Positions 6,059 through 12,633 are shown, numbered from the stretch's first letter. The stretch: DNA of 18,776 bases from JACCUZ01 sp038246575 (GCA_038246575.1 JBBRVU010000070.1:1-18776), one strand, 5' to 3'. Notes: a model not told the origin generated them from the sequence alone. A program made the numbers and translations.

Positions 6059-6816
6059 GCGAACATCCCCGCCGCCAGCTCGCGGTAGGCCTCGGCGCCC
6101 TGGGTGCGGCGCGAGGTCGTCAGCACCGACCGACCCGCCGCGGGCGCCTCGGCGAACCGGATCGACCGCGGGATCGCCGGCTCCAGGACGGTCAGGTCGT
6201 AGCGACCCGACACGTCGGCTAGCACCGCCCTGGCATGGTTGGTGCGCCCGTCGAACATGGTGGGCAGGACGCCCAGCACGCGCAACGCCGGGTTCAGGAT
6301 CCGCTGCACGTCGTGCACGGTGTCCAGCAGCTGCCCGACACCGCGGTGGGACAGCATCTCGCACTGCAGCGGGATCATCACCTCGTCTGCCGCCGTGAGC
6401 GCGTTGAGGGTGAGCACACCCAGCGATGGCGAGCAGTCGAGCAGGATCACGTCGTAGCCCGCGGACACCTCGGCGAGGGCGGTGCGCAGCACGTACTCCC
6501 GGCCGGGCCTGGACATCAGGGCCGCTTCGGTGCCGGCCAGGTCGATGGTGGCCGGCAGCAGGTCGACGCCGTCCTCGGTCGGCTGGACCGCCATCGCGGC
6601 CCCCACCCGACCCAGCAGGACGTCGTGCACGCTGAGCTCGACGAGGTCCGGGTCCAGCCCCAACGAGAAGGTCAAGCAGGACTGCGGGTCGAGGTCGACG
6701 AGCAGCGCCTTGCGTCCCTGCTCGGCCAGCGCGCCTCCGAGCGAGACGACGGTGGTGGTCTTGGCCACCCCGCCCTTCTGGTTCGCCACAGCGATGGTCC
6801 GGGTCACGACCGCCAT
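6055..6816 (-). CDS. ParA/Soj-type ATPase (chromosomal orphan)
   Basis: A 253-aa P-loop ATPase of the ParA/MinD superfamily. The deviant Walker A KGGVAKTT has its signature Lys at about 14 and catalytic-loop Lys at about 20; Walker A' DLDPQ is at about 41-45 and the Walker B-like LLDCSPS at about 125-131. ParA proteins dimerise on ATP and bind DNA or polar adaptors. No ParB, CTP-binding domain or parS-like sites are visible, so this is not the main chromosome-partition operon; it resembles Rv3213c. The ATG at 6816 is taken, but a GTG three codons later (6807) fits homologues and a CACAAT -10 box better, since that box overlaps the ATG. Its stop overlaps the zinc-ribbon gene. Confidence 0.92.
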   Translation of the reverse strand: MAVVTRTIAVANQKGGVAKTTTVVSLGGALAEQGRKALLVDLDPQSCLTFSLGLDPDLVELSVHDVLLGRVGAAMAVQPTEDGVDLLPATIDLAGTEAALMSRPGREYVLRTALAEVSAGYDVILLDCSPSLGVLTLNALTAADEVMIPLQCEMLSHRGVGQLLDTVHDVQRILNPALRVLGVLPTMFDGRTNHARAVLADVSGRYDLTVLEPAIPRSIRFAEAPAAGRSVLTTSRRTQGAEAYRELAAGMFA

Positions 6817-6845
6817 TGTGCCCACCCACCCCCGCCGGTTGTCAC
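6815..6845 (-). promoter_or_regulatory. possible parA promoter
   Basis: On the minus strand GTGACA (6840-6845; five of six to TTGACA) is followed after 19 nt by CACAAT (6815-6820; four of six to TATAAT). If used, transcription would begin near the GTG at 6807, a leaderless start, and would exclude the overlapping ATG. Confidence 0.35.
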
Positions 6846-6857
6846 TGCCTGGGCGGG

Positions 6858-6863
6858 TAGCGT
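6858..6863 (+). promoter_or_regulatory. -10 box (TAGCGT) of a probable leaderless promoter for the second hydrolase
   Basis: TAGCGT lies eight nt before the ATG at 6872; there is no purine-rich SD in the pyrimidine-rich gap (CTCCCCCG). It lies in the 55-bp divergent region shared with parA. Confidence 0.45.
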
Positions 6864-6871
6864 CTCCCCCG

Positions 6872-7723
6872 ATGAGCACCCCACCGTTCCTCGCGCTCCC
6901 GACCGGCATCCGGGCCACCCGGGTCCCGGCGGCCCACGGGGAGCTGGCCGCCCTGGCCGGAGAGCCGGACGGGACCGCTGGGCGCTCCCCGGTGATGCTG
7001 GTCCCCGGCTTCACCGGGTCCAAGGAGGACTTCATCGGCGTCCTCGCGCCCCTGACGGCGGCTGGGCATCGGGTGGTGGCACTCGACCAACGCGGCCAGT
7101 TCGAGTCGCCGGGCAACGGCGACCCCACGTCGTACGACATCAAGGCCCTCGCCGACGACGTGCTCGCCGTGGCCCGTGACCTGGGCGAGCCGGTCCACCT
7201 AGTCGGGCACTCCTTCGGTGGGCTGGTCTCGCGCGCCGTCGCGCTCGCAGAGCCGGGCGCGCTGCGCTCCCTGACGCTGATGGACTCAGGTCCGGCAGCG
7301 ATCCCGGAACCCTCGGCGAGCAACCTGGGCCTGATCGTGGCGGCCCTCCCGGTGATGGACCTCGAGTCGATCTGGGGCGCCAAGCGCCAGCTCGAGCGTC
7401 CGCACGAGAAGGTCGCCCCGGAGCCGGACGTCGAGGAGTGGATGCACCGCCGCTTCCTCGCCAACGACCCGGTCTCGCTGCTGCGGATGGCGCAGCAGCT
7501 GGTGGGCGAGGAGGACCGGGTCGACGAGCTCTCCGCCGTGGACCTGCCGATGCTGGTCCTCTTCGGCGCGAGCGACGACGCGTGGCCGCCCGCACAGCAG
7601 GCCGACATGGCCCGGCGACTGAGCGCCGAGGTCAGCGTCATCGACGGTGCCGGGCACTCCCCCGCGGCCGACGAGCCGGATGCAACAGCAGCCCGGCTGC
7701 TGGACTTCTTCGCCCGCTGCTGA
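6872..7723 (+). CDS. alpha/beta-fold hydrolase
   Basis: A 283-aa alpha/beta hydrolase unrelated in detail to the one at the left end. It has VPGFTGS near the oxyanion position (about 44-50), the D-Q-R-G loop (72-75), nucleophile elbow G-H-S-F-G with Ser at about 114, an acidic residue in FGASDD (about 235-236) and His at about 262 in GAGHSP. The triad is complete; the substrate is unknown (esterase, lipase or C-C hydrolase are all possible). There is no signal peptide. The ATG at 6872 follows a TAnnnT box without an SD, and the long upstream extension of the frame is antisense to parA and is rejected. It is divergent from parA and convergent with the RecB-like gene (14-bp gap). Confidence 0.9.
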   Translation: MSTPPFLALPTGIRATRVPAAHGELAALAGEPDGTAGRSPVMLVPGFTGSKEDFIGVLAPLTAAGHRVVALDQRGQFESPGNGDPTSYDIKALADDVLAVARDLGEPVHLVGHSFGGLVSRAVALAEPGALRSLTLMDSGPAAIPEPSASNLGLIVAALPVMDLESIWGAKRQLERPHEKVAPEPDVEEWMHRRFLANDPVSLLRMAQQLVGEEDRVDELSAVDLPMLVLFGASDDAWPPAQQADMARRLSAEVSVIDGAGHSPAADEPDATAARLLDFFARC

Positions 7724-7737
7724 GGTGGCGACCGGCG

Positions 7738-8631
7738 TCAGTCGCCGGGACCGACGACGTCGCCCAGAGCTGCCCACGACTGGGCCGGGGCGACGGCCGC
7801 CGACCCGGCCGGGCAGACCCGCAAGAAGTCGCACCAGCGACACGACGGCGACACCTGCGGCGGGAACACGGCATCAAGTGACTCCAGTGGCAGACCGGCC
7901 CGGTAGCTCGCGTCGGCCGCCGCCGCCTCGGCTCCCATCGCCTCAGCGCGGTCAAGGTGCCGGCCGATCGACTCCGGCGTGTGCTCGTGCGCGACGACGT
8001 CTCCGGTCGGCACGTGGTGCAGCTCGACGCGCAGGCACGGCTCGCGGAACATCCGCGTCACGGCCAGGGCATAGAGCGCGAGGGCCAGCGAGCTGCGCAC
8101 GTCGTGGGAGGTCAGCAGCCGCCTGCCGGTCTTGTAGTCCACGACGACCAGCTGGTCCCCGCCCTCGACGCGGCGCCGGTCCAGGCGGTCGACCCGTCCG
8201 GACAGGGACAGCCCGGTCGTTCGGGCGCCCACGGTCCGCTCGACACCCACCGGCTCGTCGGCGGGGTCCAGCGTCTCGACGTAGGCGATGACCGCGTCGC
8301 GAGCCCGCTGCCGCCAGTGCTCGGACTGCTGGGAGTCGCGGAAGCCCTCACGAAGCCAGACCCGGTCAACCAATCGCCCGGCGGCCTCGGGGGTGCGATC
8401 ACGAGCGTCGAGGCGGTGCCACCCGGCCAGGGCGAGGTGCACGGCAGAGCCCATGCTGTTGTGCGCCCACGGCGGGCCCTTCGGCGGCTGCGGCCGGTCC
8501 AGGTAGGTGTAGCGGTAGCGGCGGGGGCAGTCCAGCCAGGTGGTCAACCGGGTCGGGGTGCAGGTGAACAACCGCGCCGGCACACCCTCGAGGTCGAGCT
8601 CGGGTTGGGTCGCCCCGGTCGTACTGCTCAC
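7738..8631 (-). CDS. RecB-like PD-(D/E)XK nuclease with Fe-S cysteines
   Basis: A 297-aa single-domain nuclease of the RecB/AddB/Cas4 superfamily. TRLTTWLDCPRRY near the N-terminus carries Cys35; GRVDR gives Asp148 and VVDYKTG gives Asp165 and Lys167 of the PD-(D/E)XK core; a downstream conserved region has QY-like LALYALA. At the C-terminus Cys264, Cys267 and Cys273 (C-x2-C-x5-C) pair with Cys35 in the pattern that binds a 4Fe-4S cluster in AddB and Cas4. It lacks any helicase domain. The role is probably DNA end processing; the partner is unknown. The GTG start overlaps the MarC stop as GTGA, and the longer upstream frame is antisense-like inside marC. It is the last gene of the DUF6758-PHP-MarC unit. 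Confidence 0.9.
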   Translation of the reverse strand: MSSTTGATQPELDLEGVPARLFTCTPTRLTTWLDCPRRYRYTYLDRPQPPKGPPWAHNSMGSAVHLALAGWHRLDARDRTPEAAGRLVDRVWLREGFRDSQQSEHWRQRARDAVIAYVETLDPADEPVGVERTVGARTTGLSLSGRVDRLDRRRVEGGDQLVVVDYKTGRRLLTSHDVRSSLALALYALAVTRMFREPCLRVELHHVPTGDVVAHEHTPESIGRHLDRAEAMGAEAAAADASYRAGLPLESLDAVFPPQVSPSCRWCDFLRVCPAGSAAVAPAQSWAALGDVVGPGD

Positions 8632-9239
8632 GCGTTCTTCACGAACGAGGTCACTGCGTCGGCGACGAGCTGGACGGCGATGGCGGACAGCAACAGGCCG
8701 GCGATGCGGGTGATCAGCGTGACGCCGCTGTCCTTGATGACGCGGATGATGACGACCGAGTAGCGCATGAACAGCCACAGCATGATGTGCACCGCGACGA
8801 TCCCCGCGGCGAGCGCAGCGCCTTGCCACGGGTCGTCGACCCGGCGGACGAACACGATGGTGGCCACGATGGCGCCGGGCCCGGCCAACAGCGGCGTGCC
8901 GAGGGGGACGAGTGCGACGTTGACGTTCATCGTCTCCACCGGGTCGTCCGCCTTGCCGGTGAGCAGCTCGAGCGCGACGAGCAGCAGCAGCAACCCACCG
9001 GCCGCCTGCATCGCGGGCAGCGAGATGCCCAGGTAGTTGAGGATCGACTGCCCGAACAGGGCAAAGATGGTGATGACGAAGAACGCGACGAGCACGGCCT
9101 GGCCGGCCAGCCGCTTGCGCATCGCGTTGCTCCGGCCACTGGTGAGGCTGAGGAACAGCGGGATGGTGCCCGGCGGGTCCATGATCACGAACAGCGTGAC
9201 GAAGACCTCGACGAAGAACTTGGCGTCGGCTGCGGTCAC
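8628..9239 (-). CDS. MarC-family integral membrane protein
   Basis: A 203-aa protein with six predicted TM helices (about 8-31, 44-66, 72-94, 107-131, 139-159, 176-196) and the MarC/UPF0056 signatures FVIMDPPGTIPLFL and PLGTPLLAGPGAI. The family is widespread; despite the name, E. coli MarC is not responsible for multiple antibiotic resistance, and the substrate is unknown. Start is GTG at 9239, which begins only 4 nt after the PHP gene's stop and keeps the usual MarC N-terminal length. Its own stop overlaps the RecB-like gene, so PHP, MarC and nuclease form one transcript. Confidence 0.93.
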   Translation of the reverse strand: MTAADAKFFVEVFVTLFVIMDPPGTIPLFLSLTSGRSNAMRKRLAGQAVLVAFFVITIFALFGQSILNYLGISLPAMQAAGGLLLLLVALELLTGKADDPVETMNVNVALVPLGTPLLAGPGAIVATIVFVRRVDDPWQGAALAAGIVAVHIMLWLFMRYSVVIIRVIKDSGVTLITRIAGLLLSAIAVQLVADAVTSFVKNA

Positions 9240-9243
9240 AGCC

Positions 9244-10104
9244 TCACCCGGCGCCCACGACCGTGGTCACTCCCCCGGCCTGGGACAGCAGGGCATCGAG
9301 AACTGTGGGGTCGGTGGTGTGCTCACCGAGCCGGTTCTCCTTGCCGGCTCCGTGGTAGTCACTGGCACCGGTCACCAGCAACCCCAGCTCTCCGGCCAGG
9401 CCCCGCAGGTGCTCGCGTGCCTCTGGCGAGTTGTCGCGATGGTCGACCTCCAAGCCGGCCAGACCTGACCCGGCCATCGCCGCGATCGCCGCGTCGCCGA
9501 CTGTGCGCCCGCGCTTGGTGGCGGCGGGGTGGGCGAACACCGGCACGCCACCGGCGGCACGGACCAACCGGATCGCCTCGAGCACCTCGACGTAGTAGTG
9601 GCCGACGAAGAACTCGCTGCCGTCGTGGAGCAGCGAGTCGAAGGCAGCTGACCGGTCGCGGACCACCCCGGCCGCCACCAGCGCGTCGGCGATGTGCGGC
9701 CGACCCACCGTCGAGCCTTCGCCGACCTGCTCCATCACGAGGTCCCAGGTCACGGGGTGCCCGGCGCCGGCCAGCTTGGCCACGATGGCCTTGGCGCGCG
9801 GCACGCGGTCGTCGAGGGCAGCGTCCATCTCGGCGGCCAGCGCCTGGTGACGCGGATCGAAGAGGTACGCCAGCAGGTGCAGGCTCACGTCGTCATAGAC
9901 GCACGAGATCTCCGCGCCGAGCACGAGCCTCAGCGGCCGGGCCAGCTGCGACTGCGCCCGGGTGGCCTCGGCCCACCCCCGGGTCGTGTCGTGGTCGGTC
10001 AGCGCCACCACGTCGAGTCCGGCCGCCGCCGCCGACCCGATCAGATCGGCCGGGCTCTCGGTGCCGTCCGAAGCCTTGCTGTGGGTGTGCAGGTCGACGA
10101 TCAC
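9244..10104 (-). CDS. PHP-domain phosphoesterase (RNase AM/YciV-like)
   Basis: A 286-aa PHP (polymerase and histidinol phosphatase) protein. Metal ligands are recognisable in order: HTHSKASDG (His6, His8, Asp13), TDHD (His38), GAEIS (Glu65), SLHLLAY (His76), FAHPAA (His192) and SDYHG (Asp249, His251). This single-domain length and motif set matches the 3',5'-nucleoside bisphosphate phosphatase / 5'-to-3' exoribonuclease (RnaAM, TrpH) family, which acts on pAp or on short RNA 5' ends. That assignment is by family. The GTG start at 10104 has no SD but a TACGCT box six nt upstream, so it may have its own leaderless transcript besides read-through from DUF6758. It is followed 4 nt later by marC. 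Confidence 0.9.
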   Translation of the reverse strand: MIVDLHTHSKASDGTESPADLIGSAAAAGLDVVALTDHDTTRGWAEATRAQSQLARPLRLVLGAEISCVYDDVSLHLLAYLFDPRHQALAAEMDAALDDRVPRAKAIVAKLAGAGHPVTWDLVMEQVGEGSTVGRPHIADALVAAGVVRDRSAAFDSLLHDGSEFFVGHYYVEVLEAIRLVRAAGGVPVFAHPAATKRGRTVGDAAIAAMAGSGLAGLEVDHRDNSPEAREHLRGLAGELGLLVTGASDYHGAGKENRLGEHTTDPTVLDALLSQAGGVTTVVGAG

Positions 10105-10110
10105 GGGGCC

Positions 10111-10116
10111 AGCGTA
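10111..10116 (-). promoter_or_regulatory. -10 box (TACGCT) of a possible internal leaderless promoter for the PHP gene
   Basis: On the minus strand TACGCT is followed by GGCCCC and then the GTG start. It lies in the 36-bp gap after the DUF6758 stop. No -35 is visible. Confidence 0.42.
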
Positions 10117-10140
10117 GGGGCGCGCGGCGCGGCGGCGCGG

Positions 10141-10773
10141 TCAGGCCGTCAGGCGCGGGGACAACGCGCCGAACGGGAGGTCGAGCTCATGGCCGCTGTC
10201 GCGTACGTCGGTGAGCACGAACTCGTCGATGAGCAGGAATCCTGCGCTGTCCGGCCACGCGATGGCCCAGATCCAGCAGGCCAGGGCCTCGCCCACGTAG
10301 ACCGCTCGGTCCGGTGGACCACCGTCGAGCACCCACAGTGCCGTGGGGTGGCCCGCGGCGTGGATCTTGGCGTGGGCCGGCCGGTCACTCGGTGGTGGTC
10401 CCGGGTCGGGGCCGTCCATCCCGGCGAACCGCGCACCGAGACCCACTCCGGGCTCCTCGGCGATCAGCAGCAGCTCACCGACCCCGCCGAGAGGTGCCGG
10501 GCCGCTGCAGGCCAGCGCGGTCGCGCGAGCGCCGGTGCGCTCGTCGCCGGCGGTGGCAATGCCTGTCACCAGCCATCCGCGCGGCAGCGGCCACGGCAGC
10601 CAGACCGGAACTGCGGCACCCGCGACGGCCCGCGTGACGAGCTCGGCGGTGGGCTGCATCACCGGCTGCAACGGGTGCACCGCGCCGTGCTTGGCACAGC
10701 GCCAGTCGCTGGACCACAGGCCCGGGGGATGCACGGGCGCGGCGCAGCGGGGACAACTGGGCTCGGCCCTCAT
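10141..10773 (-). CDS. DUF6758 family protein
   Basis: A 210-aa actinobacterial protein with the typical N-terminus: MRAEPSCPRC, then PPGLWSS and WRCAKHG. Cys7, Cys10, Cys26 and His29 make a probable zinc knuckle. The rest is a mixed alpha/beta domain with phenotypically uninformative motifs (LPWPLPRGWLVTG, GELLLIAEEPGVGLGARFAG, ALWVLDGG). The function is unknown to me; it is usually found just upstream of the PHP and MarC genes, as here. The ATG at 10773 fits the conserved N-terminus; the 27-residue extension of the frame upstream is rejected. TTGACG and CACGGT upstream form a plausible leaderless promoter. Confidence 0.85.
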   Translation of the reverse strand: MRAEPSCPRCAAPVHPPGLWSSDWRCAKHGAVHPLQPVMQPTAELVTRAVAGAAVPVWLPWPLPRGWLVTGIATAGDERTGARATALACSGPAPLGGVGELLLIAEEPGVGLGARFAGMDGPDPGPPPSDRPAHAKIHAAGHPTALWVLDGGPPDRAVYVGEALACWIWAIAWPDSAGFLLIDEFVLTDVRDSGHELDLPFGALSPRLTA

Positions 10774-10779
10774 GGTCGA

Positions 10780-10809
10780 ACCGTGCCGCCCCGGACGGAG
10801 CCCCGTCAA
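10780..10809 (-). promoter_or_regulatory. candidate leaderless promoter of the DUF6758 operon
   Basis: On the minus strand TTGACG (10804-10809) is followed after 18 nt by CACGGT (10780-10785), then TCGACC and the ATG. Hexamers and spacing fit a housekeeping sigma factor; the six-nt gap predicts a leaderless mRNA. Confidence 0.45.
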
Positions 10810-10882
10810 GGGCAGGAGGCTGCCGTGCGGAACCCCGGCCCGACACGGGTGCACGCCACTGGCTCGAGCCCAGGGGTGTTGC

Positions 10883-11107
10883 TTACTCCTCTTCGTACCG
10901 ACGCACGGTCCGTTGCTCCTCGACGACCCGCTCCCGGACGACCGGCTCCTCGACGACCCGCTCCCGGACGACCGGCTCCTCGACGACCCGCTCGCGTACC
11001 GGCCGCTCGACGATGGTCCGGCGGCGGACCCGCGTCGGTCCTCCGAGCAGGCCGAAGGCCATCACGATGACGAGGACGACGGCAAGGATGACGAGCACGG
11101 TGGTCAT
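10883..11107 (-). CDS. small single-TM protein with Glu/Arg repeat tail
   Basis: A 74-aa protein: an N-terminal TM helix (about 4-23, TVLVILAVVLVIVMAFGLLG), a basic patch (RVRRRTI), and then a charged tail built on a ten-residue repeat, VVEEPVVRER, about three times, ending RRYEEE. The alternating Val-Glu-Glu/Arg-Glu-Arg pattern suggests an extended helix or coiled coil in the cytoplasm (positive-inside rule; N-terminus out). I know no family name. The ATG is supported by GGGAG with six nt spacing. The gene is divergent from the Nudix gene (30-bp gap between starts) and lies 109 bp upstream of DUF6758 on the same strand. Confidence 0.72.
   Translation of the reverse strand: MTTVLVILAVVLVIVMAFGLLGGPTRVRRRTIVERPVRERVVEEPVVRERVVEEPVVRERVVEEQRTVRRYEEE
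10916..11005. repeat. 30-bp tandem repeats in the tail of the small TM protein
   Basis: Units 10916-10945 and 10946-10975 are identical; 10976-11005 is a diverged third copy. The period equals ten codons, so copy number can change in frame. Confidence 0.88.
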
Positions 11108-11124
11108 GGCAGGCTCCCGTTTCG

Positions 11125-11130
11125 TAGGCT
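11125..11130 (+). promoter_or_regulatory. -10 box (TAGGCT) of a probable leaderless promoter for the Nudix gene
   Basis: TAGGCT is followed by seven nt (CCCTGTC) and then GTG at 11138. There is no SD. The same hexamer precedes the ferritin-like gene. Confidence 0.48.
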
Positions 11131-11137
11131 CCCTGTC

Positions 11138-11563
11138 GTGTGCCCCGGACCGTCCACAGCGAAACAGCGGGTCCCCTGTGTGGGTGCACTCGTCCACGAC
11201 GACGAAGGCCGGCTGCTGGTCGTCCGACGCGGCCGGCCACCGGGAGAGGGGCAGTGGTCGGTGCCGGGGGGACGCGTCGAAGCCGGCGAGTCCGACGACG
11301 TCGCTGTTCGGCGCGAGGTCCTCGAGGAGACCGGGCTGCACGTCACCGTCGGCATGCGGGTCGGCACCGTGCAGCGACCTGGACAACCTGGCACGATCTA
11401 TGACATTCGAGACTACGCCTGTGCGCTCACCGTCGTCACGACCCCCGTCGCCGGCGACGACGCCGCCGAGGTCCGCTGGGTCGGACGGGTCGAGCTGAAG
11501 TCACTCGACCTTGTCGACGGGCTCTGGGACGCCCTGCACGAGTGGGGCATGCTGCCGCGCTGA
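11138..11563 (+). CDS. Nudix hydrolase
   Basis: A 141-aa Nudix protein. The Nudix box G-x5-E-x7-R-E-x2-E-E-x-G is complete at about residues 45-67 (GGRVEAGE ... RREVLEETGL), preceded by VVRRGRPPGEGQWSVPGG, the usual lead strand. It would hydrolyse a nucleoside diphosphate linked to another moiety; the substrate is not specified by sequence, and MutT-like or ADP-ribose-type clean-up is typical. The GTG start at 11138 is preferred for its length and the upstream TAGGCT box; the open frame extends further upstream only as the antisense of the TM protein gene. A PH-like gene follows 91 bp later. Confidence 0.9.
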   Translation: MCPGPSTAKQRVPCVGALVHDDEGRLLVVRRGRPPGEGQWSVPGGRVEAGESDDVAVRREVLEETGLHVTVGMRVGTVQRPGQPGTIYDIRDYACALTVVTTPVAGDDAAEVRWVGRVELKSLDLVDGLWDALHEWGMLPR

Positions 11564-11642
11564 GACCTCGGGCCGGCGATCTCCGGCGGCGATTCCCGTC
11601 AAGAGTTGCCCGGTTTCACCCGACGTCTCTGTCGTGGCGACC

Positions 11643-11648
11643 TACGGT
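11643..11648 (+). promoter_or_regulatory. -10 box (TACGGT) of a probable leaderless promoter for the PH-like gene
   Basis: TACGGT is followed by GCAGAC and then ATG at 11655, with no SD in between. Confidence 0.48.
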
Positions 11649-11654
11649 GCAGAC

Positions 11655-12122
11655 ATGTCCCCCTCGATGCCGGTACGGCTGCGGCTGACGTGGAGTCAGC
11701 GGCGCGCGTTCGTGCTGACGGTGCTGGGCTTCCAAGGGCTCGTCTGGGCCGACGCGCTGCTCAACGACGGCCGGTTCGGCGGCAGCCCGCAGACGGCTCT
11801 GGCCGGGCTCGTCCTCATCGTCATGGCAGCCGGCACCTGGTGGGTCGGGACCTCGATGACCGGTCGCGGACTCATCGTGCACGCGGTGCCGACCCTGGTG
11901 ATCCCCTGGGACCAGGTGCAAGAGATCGAGATCGAGAACCAGCTGGGCATCAAGACTGTTGTCGTCCACCACGGCACCACCGTTCGGCGCCGGACGCGGC
12001 TGGCCGCCCCGACGACGGGCCCCCTGGGCCACGACGCGCAGTTCCAGGACAAGGTGCGGGTGCTCCGTGCCTGCTGGGCAGCGCAGCGGGTTCAGCCCGA
12101 ACCGACCGAACAGGCTGCCTGA
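11655..12122 (+). CDS. two-TM protein with bacterial PH-like domain
   Basis: A 155-aa protein with two hydrophobic helices (about 17-36 and 45-66) followed by a strand-rich segment (RGLIVHAVPTLVIPWDQVQEIEI) characteristic of bacterial pleckstrin-homology-like (bPH) domains of small actinobacterial membrane proteins. The IPWDQV motif is the recurring family feature. The function is unknown. The ATG at 11655 follows a leaderless promoter box; the longer open frame upstream overlaps the Nudix gene end and is rejected. The stop codon forms a 14-bp palindrome with that of the convergent MaoC gene, 4 bp away. Confidence 0.78.
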   Translation: MSPSMPVRLRLTWSQRRAFVLTVLGFQGLVWADALLNDGRFGGSPQTALAGLVLIVMAAGTWWVGTSMTGRGLIVHAVPTLVIPWDQVQEIEIENQLGIKTVVVHHGTTVRRRTRLAAPTTGPLGHDAQFQDKVRVLRACWAAQRVQPEPTEQAA

Positions 12123-12131
12123 GCGCTCAGG
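12118..12131. other. 14-bp perfect palindrome containing both convergent stop codons
   Basis: CCTGAGCGCTCAGG is self-complementary and includes the stop of the PH-like gene (12120-12122) and that of the MaoC gene (12127-12129). The core TGAGC/GCTCA is the same as in the palindrome at 3288-3299. Confidence 0.6.
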
Positions 12132-12633
12132 TCTCGACCGGCTCCGGTCGACCGGGCTGCTCGCCACCGCGAGCCTCGCCGTACGACCTCTTGGGCACCA
12201 TCACCTTGCGCCGGAAGACGCAGACCACGACGCCGTCCTGGTTGTAGCCGCGCGTCTCGACATGGACGACACCGCGGTCGTCCTTGGACCGGGACTCGGT
12301 CTTGTCCAGCACCGTCGTCTCGCCGTAGATGGTGTCGCCGTGAAACGTCGGCTTCACGTGCTTGAGCGACTCGACCTCGAGGTTGGCGATCGCCTTGCCG
12401 CTGACGTCGGGCACCGACATGCCCAGCAGCAACGAGTAGATGTAGTTGCCGACCACGACGTTCTTGCCGAAGTCGGTCGTCTCCTCGGCGTAGTGGCTGT
12501 CCAGGTGCAGCGGGTGGTGGTTCATCGTGAGCAGGCAGAACAGGTGGTCGTCGTACTCAGTGACTGTCTTGCCCGGCCAGTGCTTGTAGGTCGCGCCGAC
12601 CTCGAACTCCTCGTAGTAGCGACCGAACTGCAT
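12127..12633 (-). CDS. MaoC-family (hot-dog) enoyl-CoA hydratase
   Basis: A 168-aa single hot-dog protein, MQFGRYYEEFEVG at its start, resembling the Rv2499c-type MaoC proteins found beside acyl-CoA dehydrogenase and CitE-like lyase genes. In the hydratase-2 motif the usual G-D-x-N-P-x-H reads M-N-H-H-P-L-H (about 37-43): the catalytic Asp is Asn38 while His43 is kept. This variant is common in this subfamily as I remember it. The substrate is probably a branched or dicarboxylic acyl-CoA (inference). Start is ATG at 12633, set by AGGAAGG with seven nt spacing; a longer frame to 12693 lacks an SD. It lies downstream of a strong hairpin that separates it from the collagen-like gene. Confidence 0.88.
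   Translation of the reverse strand: MQFGRYYEEFEVGATYKHWPGKTVTEYDDHLFCLLTMNHHPLHLDSHYAEETTDFGKNVVVGNYIYSLLLGMSVPDVSGKAIANLEVESLKHVKPTFHGDTIYGETTVLDKTESRSKDDRGVVHVETRGYNQDGVVVCVFRRKVMVPKRSYGEARGGEQPGRPEPVET

Noticed and set aside
6055..6816. ParA as part of the chromosome origin partition locus
   Set aside because: No parB, parS-like repeats, gidB, rnpA or dnaA-region genes are present in the window.
6817..7641. Minus-strand N-terminal extension of ParA through the second hydrolase
   Set aside because: It is antisense to a complete alpha/beta hydrolase; the ParA N-terminus (ANQKGG) follows directly after the chosen start.
7727..7746. GGCGAC/GTCGCC stem between the second hydrolase and the RecB-like gene
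   Set aside because: A six-bp stem is expected by chance in such GC-rich DNA and it partly overlaps coding sequence.
7738..8631. RecB-like nuclease as a Cas4 or defence nuclease
   Set aside because: No CRISPR array, cas genes or other defence genes are nearby; the neighbours are housekeeping genes in tight operon order.
8787..10214. 475-aa plus-strand open frame opposite MarC and PHP
   Set aside because: Composition is Arg/Gly/Glu low-complexity, antisense to two well-supported proteins.
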